From assembly GCA_947503715.1 (NCBI GenBank), contig CANNER010000001.1:558001-622000 (forward strand): a DNA stretch of 64,000 nucleotides, given 5' to 3'. The notes beneath the pieces are model-generated. The model was not told the origin of the DNA, did not search any database, and was given only the letters and a program-made list of their open reading frames with translations. The position numbers and the translations under genes are program-made. This stretch comes from an uncultured Caulobacterales bacterium (GTDB lineage Bacteria > Pseudomonadota > Alphaproteobacteria > Caulobacterales > Maricaulaceae). Positions 57,896 through 64,000 of this stretch are shown here, in pieces (within the stretch, counting starts at the first letter, position 1; each line of letters starts with the position of its first letter).

Positions 57896-59776
57896 ATGGC
57901 TCTCGCACCGACACAGAAAACGGATAAGAATACGATTACGCGTCGTACGGCTATGCTCGGTGCAGGCGGGTTAAGTGTATTTGGTGTGCTGGGCGCGCGG
58001 CTCTATCAATTGCAGGTGCTGCAGGCGGAAAATTACCAAGCCCTCTCAGAGGATAACCGGTTTAACTTCAGCATGCTCCTACCGGAACGCGGGGAAATCC
58101 GGGATCGTTTTGGTTTGCCCCTTGCGCGAAACCGTCAGAATTTTCGTCTCGTGATGATACCCGAACGGACGCCGGAGATTGAGAAGACACTGGACCGCGT
58201 CGATCAAATCAGTGCGCTCTCGTCACGTCAGCGGGATCGCATTCAGAAAGATATTCGACAAAACCCCAAATTTGTGCCGATCCTCGTGAAGGATAATATT
58301 GATTGGGCGACATTCTCCGCGCTGAATATGCGCCTTCATGCGCTGCCCGGCATAGTATCAGAGGCCGGGCAGGGACGGGCTTACCCTGAGTCCGGTGTTT
58401 TTTCCCACATTCTCGGTTATGTTGGACGGGCGGGGGATTCTGATATTGCGAGGGATGAAGACCCGCTTTTGAAGCAGCCCACATTCCGGATTGGAAAAAC
58501 GGGCGTAGAGGCGTCGCAGGAAAAGACCCTACGCGGCAGTTCCGGTCGCTTGAAGGTCGAGGTCAATGCGCGGGGCCGTATCGTTCGCGAATGGCCCGAT
58601 CCGAAGACCGAAGCCGTCTCGGGACAGGATGTCTGGCTGACACTTGACGCCGGACTACAAGAATTCGCGGCGAAGCAATTCGCAACAGAGGATGAAGGCG
58701 ATGATAGTGGCGGCATTTGCGTTATAGATGTGATGACGGGGGAGTTGCGGACATTGCTGTCCATGCCGACCTTTGATGCCAATCTTTTTGTGTCCGGATT
58801 GACGCAAGCCGATATGGACGCACTGAATAGCGACCCCAAACGCCCGCAATATAATAAGGCGATAGCAGGGGGCTATCCGCCGGCCTCGACGTTTAAAATG
58901 GTCGTCATGCTGGCGGCATTGGAAAGTGGTCTAATTGACCCGAATGACAAAATTCTATGTTTGGGCAAGGTCCGTTTAGGCAATCGCAACTTCCATTGCT
59001 GGAAACGACAGGGTCATGGTCGCGTCGATATGCGCGATGCCTTAAAGCAGAGCTGCGATACCTATTTCTACGATATCGCGCAAGTCGTCGGCATGGAGAA
59101 AATCGCAAATGTCGCGCGGCGGTTGGGCCTGGGCGAAAGCTACGAGATTGGCGTCGGTGGCGGTATTTCCGGTATCGTTCCGACACCGGATTGGAAACAA
59201 GCGCGGCTCGGAACCGGTTGGCGGACGGGCGATACGCTGAATGCGTCCATCGGGCAGGGATTTGTTCTCGCCACGCCCATCCAACTCGCGGTTATGACAG
59301 CGCGTTTGGCAAATATGACTGAGGCCGTCTCCCCCCGACTCGTGATTGGAGGCGACATCACACCCTTTGGAAAGATGGACTTTAACCCGGCTCATTTGGC
59401 CTATGTGCGGGACGCCATGTGGTCCGTTACTTCAGAAGAGGGCGGTACGGCTTTCAGATATGACTCCCTCGGGATTGAGGGCGTCGAGATGGCAGGTAAG
59501 ACAGGGACTGGACAAGTCAGAGGGATTAGCCAATCCGAACGAAATGCAGGGGTGCGTAAGAACTCGAAATTGCCCTGGAAGCTACGCGATCACTCTATTT
59601 TCGTCGGTTTCGCGCCTTATGATAAGCCACGCTTTGCCGTCGGGACGATTGTTGAACATGGTGGCTCAGGCGCGAAACGGGCTGCCAATATTACACGTGC
59701 GGTTTTGGCCGAAGCCTTGCGGCGTGACGGATTGGGCACGGCAGAAGGCCCAGTCTCGCAAGAGGCGCTGAACTAA
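57896..59776 (+). CDS. mrdA: Penicillin-binding protein 2
   Basis: 626 residues from the ATG at 57896, two bases after the mreD stop; the frame extends to 57830 inside mreD. It is the elongasome transpeptidase that cross-links new wall. A membrane helix near residues 20-40 follows a basic lead. The PBP dimerisation domain then leads to the transpeptidase: PASTFK (SxxK), SCD (SxN form) and AGKTGTGQ (KTG). It overlaps rodA by one base (TAATG). Confidence 0.95.
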   Translation: MALAPTQKTDKNTITRRTAMLGAGGLSVFGVLGARLYQLQVLQAENYQALSEDNRFNFSMLLPERGEIRDRFGLPLARNRQNFRLVMIPERTPEIEKTLDRVDQISALSSRQRDRIQKDIRQNPKFVPILVKDNIDWATFSALNMRLHALPGIVSEAGQGRAYPESGVFSHILGYVGRAGDSDIARDEDPLLKQPTFRIGKTGVEASQEKTLRGSSGRLKVEVNARGRIVREWPDPKTEAVSGQDVWLTLDAGLQEFAAKQFATEDEGDDSGGICVIDVMTGELRTLLSMPTFDANLFVSGLTQADMDALNSDPKRPQYNKAIAGGYPPASTFKMVVMLAALESGLIDPNDKILCLGKVRLGNRNFHCWKRQGHGRVDMRDALKQSCDTYFYDIAQVVGMEKIANVARRLGLGESYEIGVGGGISGIVPTPDWKQARLGTGWRTGDTLNASIGQGFVLATPIQLAVMTARLANMTEAVSPRLVIGGDITPFGKMDFNPAHLAYVRDAMWSVTSEEGGTAFRYDSLGIEGVEMAGKTGTGQVRGISQSERNAGVRKNSKLPWKLRDHSIFVGFAPYDKPRFAVGTIVEHGGSGAKRAANITRAVLAEALRRDGLGTAEGPVSQEALN

Positions 59777-60921
59777 TGGTCACGCGGCAGATGAATTCGC
59801 CCCGCATGAAGGGGGCGTTGACGAATAAATTATATGAAATCAATTGGCTGCTTCCGACTCTTGTCGGCTTAGTCGGCCTTGTGGGTGTCGCCATGATTTA
59901 TGCGGCGACAGAAGGCGTCTGGCGCTACGGCGCCTTTCAGCACATTGTCAGGATCGGTGTTGGCGGCATCGCAATGCTCGCCATTGCCATGATTGATATC
60001 CGTTTTTGGTATCGTCTCGCCTATCCAATTTATGCTGCCGCGCTCGTGCTTCTGATTGGCGTTGAGTTTTTTGGCGTGATCGTTAACGGCTCGCAGCGGT
60101 GGTTGGATCTCGGCTTTATGCGTCTACAGCCTTCCGAGGTTATGAAGCCCGCAATCGTCCTCGCCATGGCACGCTATTATCACGATCTTCCGGATTGGCG
60201 GGTCAGCCATATTTCCGGCTTGGCAGGGGCATTGATCCTACTAACGCTTCCCATGGCGCTCATCCTGAAACAGCCGGATTTGGGGACGACGCTACTCTTG
60301 GGCGCAACGGGTGTGACCATGATCTTCCTGGCAGGCATTAGCTGGCGGGTTATTGGACTGGCTTCAGTTTTTGCTGCCGTCGCTATCCCCGTCTTCTTCA
60401 AGTTCGGCTTAAAGCCCTATCAGCAGGAACGCATTCTTACCTTTCTCGATCCATCGCGCGACCCTGCGGGGGCAAGCTACCATATTACGCAGTCAAAAAT
60501 CGCCTTGGGCAGTGGCGGCGTGAACGGGAAGGGCTTTATGCAAGGCACGCAGAGGCAGGGCGAATATGTGCCGGAAAATAGAACCGACTTTATTTTCACG
60601 GTCATCGGAGAGGAATTTGGTTTGGTCGGGGGGCTTTTTACCATGGGGCTTTATATGGCCGTCATTGCCGTGTGCATATGGCTATCGCTTCAGTGTAAAG
60701 CCTTGTTTTCCAAATTATTAGTGCTCGGCCTCACAACGACGTTCACGCTCTATATTTTTATTAATCTGGGGATGGTTATGGGGCTGGCACCTGTCGTCGG
60801 GGTGCCGTTGCCGCTTATTTCATATGGTGGGACTGTCATCCTCGCTGTCATGGGCGGTTTCGGACTGGTTCTTTCCGCGCATTTGCATCGGAATGTGGAA
60901 CTACCCCGTTCGGAGAGTTAA
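59776..60921 (+). CDS. rodA: RodA, SEDS glycosyltransferase
   Basis: 381 residues. SEDS-family polymerase that makes glycan strands with PBP2. About ten membrane helices are visible. GSQRWLDLGFMRLQPSEVMK and FIFTVIGEEFGLVGG carry the conserved polar residues of the active site, and the final VPLPLISYGGTVILAVM is the family signature. It ends the elongasome run. The last 21 bases overlap the REC-Hpt gene on the opposite strand. Confidence 0.96.
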   Translation: MVTRQMNSPRMKGALTNKLYEINWLLPTLVGLVGLVGVAMIYAATEGVWRYGAFQHIVRIGVGGIAMLAIAMIDIRFWYRLAYPIYAAALVLLIGVEFFGVIVNGSQRWLDLGFMRLQPSEVMKPAIVLAMARYYHDLPDWRVSHISGLAGALILLTLPMALILKQPDLGTTLLLGATGVTMIFLAGISWRVIGLASVFAAVAIPVFFKFGLKPYQQERILTFLDPSRDPAGASYHITQSKIALGSGGVNGKGFMQGTQRQGEYVPENRTDFIFTVIGEEFGLVGGLFTMGLYMAVIAVCIWLSLQCKALFSKLLVLGLTTTFTLYIFINLGMVMGLAPVVGVPLPLISYGGTVILAVMGGFGLVLSAHLHRNVELPRSES

Positions 60922-61710
60922 TCCGTCATCTGAATAGGCTTCGCTTAGCGTTGACCGGCTTTCCAACAGGGCTCGGATCAGATCATTGAGTAGGTTTGGA
61001 ATATCGGCGGGTGGTGCATTTCTGAGAATGCGACAGAGTTCCGCGACCTGAGAGGCACCGACCGACAAGCTTGCCCCTTTTAAAGTATGAACGGTGCGCC
61101 GGAATTCCGTTAGGGTTCTGGTTTCCCCCTGAATGGCTGCTGGTAGCGTGTTCTTGAGCTCTAAACAGAGCGCTTCGGTTGAAGCCCAATAAGACGCCAA
61201 TATTGCGGCGCGGCGTTCTGTATTCGTGGCGGACTTAATCTGGTTGATCATCGTGAGGTCTAGCGTCGGCTTTGCTTCCATCTCTTTGTTCTTCTCAATA
61301 ATCATATCTGGCAGGCGTCGCGGCGCGTGATGGAGTTTCCAGGCCATTTCGATGTCACCTTGATAGAGAGGTTTTGACACAACCGCGTCGAATCCCGCCA
61401 GTCGATACCGCTGTTGATCCTGAGTCCCCGTATGCGCGGTCAGAGCAAATATGGGCATAGCCGTCCTGTCAGGATAATGACGCCGAATACGGCGGAGCGT
61501 CCGCAATCCATCCAAGACGGGCATCATCACGTCCAATAATACGAGATCAAATATATTCCTTTCCAGACTGTCCAAAGCCGAAGCGCCGTCCTCTGCCGTG
61601 AAGACCGTATGACCTTCTTGTTGCAAAAGCGCACTGGCAACGAGCCGGTTGGCCGAGTTGTCCTCTGCCAGTAATATTCGCAAATTCGGAGTGGGGGCGG
61701 AAATCGTCAT
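60901..61710 (-). CDS. Response regulator fused to a histidine phosphotransfer (Hpt) domain
   Basis: 269 residues from the ATG at 61710. The receiver domain (about 10-125) has ILLAEDN, the phospho-acceptor D60 in LVLLDVMMPVLDG and K113 in VVSKPL. A linker follows, then an Hpt domain with H208 in HTLKGASLSVGA. There is no kinase or DNA-binding domain, and no histidine kinase is nearby. The protein could be the tail of a phosphorelay, taking phosphate on the receiver and handing it to or from the Hpt. Partner unknown. It converges with rodA, overlapping by 21 bases. Confidence 0.85.
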   Translation of the reverse strand: MTISAPTPNLRILLAEDNSANRLVASALLQQEGHTVFTAEDGASALDSLERNIFDLVLLDVMMPVLDGLRTLRRIRRHYPDRTAMPIFALTAHTGTQDQQRYRLAGFDAVVSKPLYQGDIEMAWKLHHAPRRLPDMIIEKNKEMEAKPTLDLTMINQIKSATNTERRAAILASYWASTEALCLELKNTLPAAIQGETRTLTEFRRTVHTLKGASLSVGASQVAELCRILRNAPPADIPNLLNDLIRALLESRSTLSEAYSDDGLTLRTG

Positions 61711-61829
61711 GAGGGTGTAATAAGGCCAACAACCTAAAATATAGTAAGTATTTGCCAATTACATTTCATGCGCTTGACCCGACTGAATGAGGGCTTATCA
61801 CCAGTCATAAATATCAGGGGATACAGAGA

Positions 61830-63254
61830 ATGGCTTCAACACCTATCGAACGCGGGACCGCACAATGGTCTTCCCGTTTTGCATTTATCATGGCGGCAGT
61901 GGGGAGCTCCGTTGGTCTCGGAAACCTTTGGCGGTTTTCATCTGAATTAGGAACGAATGGCGGCGCAGCTTTCCTCGTTATCTACATCGCCTGTATTGTT
62001 TTTGTCGGCATTCCGGTTTTGATGAGTGAGTATATTATTGGTCGAGCCGGTAATGCCGCGTCTGCGGTAGGGTCAAGCAATGATCTTGCGGACCGCTCCG
62101 GTGTTTCGAAATTGTGGAGTTCCGGTGCTTGGTTTGGGATGACGGCCTCCTTCCTGATTGTCAGCTTCTACTGCGTCGTCGCGGCGTGGGTGCTAGCCTA
62201 CATCCCAAAATTCGTCTTTGGCGAATTTGCGGGTATGGACGCGCAGGGCGTAAAAGGTGTTTGGGATGGTATTGTTGGCAATGCGGACGCAGGAATCGCG
62301 CCCAATCCAAGTTCCGTCATCGTCTATTTCTTCATTTTTGCGGGTATTACAGCATGGCTTGTCGCACGTGGCGTCAATAAAGGGATTGAGCTGGCAGCAC
62401 GCCTGCTAATGCCGATTTTCTTTATTTTATTGCTCTGTATAGCAGCCTATTCAGTGTTCAGTTCCATCGAATCCGGCGGTACATCTGAGGCGCTTGGCTT
62501 TATGTTTACCCCTGATTTCTCGAAAATCACACCGCAAGTGGCGCAGTCCGCACTGGGTCAGGCCTGTTTCTCCATCGGTATCGGGAATGCTATCATGATC
62601 ACTTACGGGTCCTATTTGCCTCGTAATGTAAGTATTCCAAAGTCGGCGGTGACGGTGAGTCTCGTTGATACGCTCGTTGCGATTTCGGCGGGTCTAATGA
62701 TCTTCCCTATTTATTTCGGCAATAATCTGCAGTCTTATAATGAAGCTGGAGAGATCGTTGTCGAATCCGGCACAGGCCTATTTTTCAAGGCGCTGCCAAC
62801 CGCTTTGGCCAATGTGCCGGGCGGCATGATTGTTGGTGCGGCGTTCTTCTTCCTCGCCTTCTTTGCCGCCATCACGTCTTCCGTGTCACTGTTAGAGCCG
62901 TCTGTGGCCTATCTGGCGGAGAAAACGGGCTGGAAGAAAGCCAAGGCCGCTTGGGTCACGGGTGGTGCAATCGCACTATTGGGGCTCGTTTCGCTATATT
63001 ACAGTAGCTTCTTCGATTTCATTGACACTGGATTGACTGGGCCTATTTTGGCGCCGCTCTCGGCTCTGCTTATCGTACTCTTCACGGGGTGGCGCTTGAA
63101 TAAGGCGATTCTTGCGCAGGAACTTGATGGACCGGGTCGGGCTTTGGGTCAGTTCATCATGATCTTCGTGAAATATGTCGCACCGATCTTTATGGGGCTC
63201 GTTCTTATATTGGGCATCTATGGTAAGTGGATTGCGCCGCTCTTCGCGGGCTAA
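61830..63254 (+). CDS. Neurotransmitter:sodium symporter family transporter
   Basis: 474 residues with about eleven membrane helices. The first helix contains FAFIMAAVGSSVGLGNLWRF, the unwound sodium- and substrate-binding segment shared with LeuT. Later segments FSIGIGNAIMITYGSYLPRN and FFLAFFAAITSSVSLLEP supply the other sodium-site residues. Substrates in the family are amino acids or amines; which one here cannot be told. It has its own unit, divergent from the REC-Hpt gene. Confidence 0.9.
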   Translation: MASTPIERGTAQWSSRFAFIMAAVGSSVGLGNLWRFSSELGTNGGAAFLVIYIACIVFVGIPVLMSEYIIGRAGNAASAVGSSNDLADRSGVSKLWSSGAWFGMTASFLIVSFYCVVAAWVLAYIPKFVFGEFAGMDAQGVKGVWDGIVGNADAGIAPNPSSVIVYFFIFAGITAWLVARGVNKGIELAARLLMPIFFILLLCIAAYSVFSSIESGGTSEALGFMFTPDFSKITPQVAQSALGQACFSIGIGNAIMITYGSYLPRNVSIPKSAVTVSLVDTLVAISAGLMIFPIYFGNNLQSYNEAGEIVVESGTGLFFKALPTALANVPGGMIVGAAFFFLAFFAAITSSVSLLEPSVAYLAEKTGWKKAKAAWVTGGAIALLGLVSLYYSSFFDFIDTGLTGPILAPLSALLIVLFTGWRLNKAILAQELDGPGRALGQFIMIFVKYVAPIFMGLVLILGIYGKWIAPLFAG

Positions 63255-63271
63255 ATCCGAGTTTCAAATCT

Positions 63272-63321
63272 CACAGTCTTTTAACATGCAAGCTGCAGTC
63301 TATCGCTTGCAACGGACTGTG
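63272..63321 (+). repeat. Nested inverted repeat after the NSS transporter
   Basis: CACAGTC (63272-63278) pairs with GACTGTG (63315-63321), enclosing GCAAGC (63288-63293) with GCTTGC (63305-63310). Both stems are perfect. No T run follows on +. It may be an imperfect terminator or a folded RNA element in the 205-base gap. Confidence 0.5.
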
Positions 63322-63459
63322 GGGTTGTTAATCAAAGTATAGAGATGTTGATCTGAATGGGGCGTTCAGGGTTTATTCAACATGTTCGACATATCTAAGG
63401 GGTGTGTCGGGACCGCCATGCCATAGGGGTGATGGGGGTTTCTTTCGGGGAATCAATTT

Positions 63460-64000
63460 ATGCGTCTACACGGAATGTGTTTGACTAGCGTTATTGCTGC
63501 ATCGCTCGCTACAGGTTGCGCGACCGTGGATATGACCGATATGGCAACGCCAATGGCGTCCAAGGCCGAAGCGCCTGCGGAGAAGAATATTGTTCAACGC
63601 GCGGCAGCCAAACTCTATGCCGCTTTCACAAATCGCGGTTTTGTCGCAAAGTCTTCCGGCAAACGTGTTCAATCCGCAGCCTCAGTCTTGCTGAATGGTT
63701 TGGAAGACCGTGACCTGACGGACACCGAAGTGGTTTACGCCAACCAAGATCTGCCAGAGTCTGTTGTTGAAGCTGACATTCGGTTCGCGTCCAAACATGT
63801 CCGTCAGACGACAAAGGCGGCCGAAGTATTCCTCGAGATGGCCGATATAGACCGCAACATGCGCGAGGAGCTTGAAAGCCTTGAACAGGCACTTTTGGCG
63901 GCCCGCGAAGCCTCTGATGCTTTTTCGAAATCGACAGAGCGTGAGGGATCTGACTTTCAGGTACTTGAGACAGAAATAGCGGCTCTCACGCGCGTCACGG
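63460..64000 (+). CDS. Lipoprotein of unknown function, truncated by window end
   Basis: ATG at 63460, open to the window edge (180 codons). The N-terminus is a lipoprotein signal with lipobox LATGC (C19). The mature part is alanine-rich and mostly helical with many charged residues (VVEADIRFASKHVRQTTKAAEVFLEMADID, then ESLEQALLAAREASDAFS), suggesting coiled coils. A GGGG-rich ribosome site precedes the start. No family is recognised from the portion seen. Confidence 0.75.
   Translation, partial: MRLHGMCLTSVIAASLATGCATVDMTDMATPMASKAEAPAEKNIVQRAAAKLYAAFTNRGFVAKSSGKRVQSAASVLLNGLEDRDLTDTEVVYANQDLPESVVEADIRFASKHVRQTTKAAEVFLEMADIDRNMREELESLEQALLAAREASDAFSKSTEREGSDFQVLETEIAALTRVT

Overview
The window looks like a chromosomal segment of an alphaproteobacterium of moderate GC, probably from the dimorphic, stalked marine lineage (Maricaulales, Hyphomonas or Robiginitomaculum type). 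The evidence is: a circularly permuted two-piece tmRNA; an F1-ATPase zeta-inhibitor (DUF1476) gene; an SspB-alpha type ClpXP adaptor in a fumC/DUF4169 neighbourhood; a perfect CtrA box (TTAA-N7-TTAA) in front of ftsZ; and an arginine cluster with an N-acetylglutamate synthase of the NAGS/K type known from Xanthomonas and Maricaulis. Genus-level assignment is inference.

Layout. 1-7616 (+): end of the division and cell-wall cluster, ftsA(partial)-ftsZ-lpxC-bamD, then recN-ligA. 7617-15054 (mostly -): a frameshifted DUF1851 gene, aminopeptidase P, a new 46-codon basic ORF (+), and the uvrD-like/lipoprotein/prmA run. 15182-17227: small membrane protein, rarD, and rpsD with a structured leader. 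17226-22677 (-): purC-purS-purQ-purL-bolA-grxD, then a membrane protein followed by the degenerate tail of a second copy. 22856-30733: ATPase zeta subunit (+), then (-) a secreted protein, two related thioredoxin-fold proteins (one without its CxxC), purB, an MFS transporter, radC and map. 30878-33375 (+): L,D-transpeptidase and M15-type peptidase. 33386-36863 (-): thioesterase, RHH protein, small basic proteins, fumC, small membrane protein and sspB. 36963-39393: cytochrome P450, an AT-rich gene, and the tmRNA. 39486-42832 (+): argE-like deacetylase, NAGS with a degenerate kinase domain, and an M14 carboxypeptidase. 43046-48870: thyA, a frameshifted PLD-like gene, yjdM, a secreted M20 hydrolase, a glycosyltransferase, an SRPBCC protein, a VUT transporter and folA. 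48931-52659 (+): hflK-hflC-DUF2065-degP. 52674-55274: an inverted pair of palindromic repeats, serB (-), miaA and a TVP38-type protein. 55443-60921 (+): mreB-mreC-mreD-mrdA-rodA. 60901-64000: a REC-Hpt protein (-), an NSS transporter, and a lipoprotein cut by the window edge.

How the parts fit. Most of the window is core metabolism and cell-envelope work: Z-ring and elongasome proteins, lipid A and outer-membrane assembly, peptidoglycan editing, purine, folate and arginine synthesis, and membrane quality control by HflKC and DegP. The tmRNA and SspB make a tag-and-degrade pair about 2 kb apart. Three AT-rich cargo genes (7617-8056, 38355-38990, 43837-44570) sit exactly against or overlapping the 3' end of a resident gene, and two of them carry a one-base frameshift. 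I see no phage, transposase, integrase or CRISPR array. The least-explained items are the two thioredoxin-like paralogues, the kinase-dead-looking NAGS, the rpsD leader, the truncated paralogue tail and the 46-codon basic ORF.
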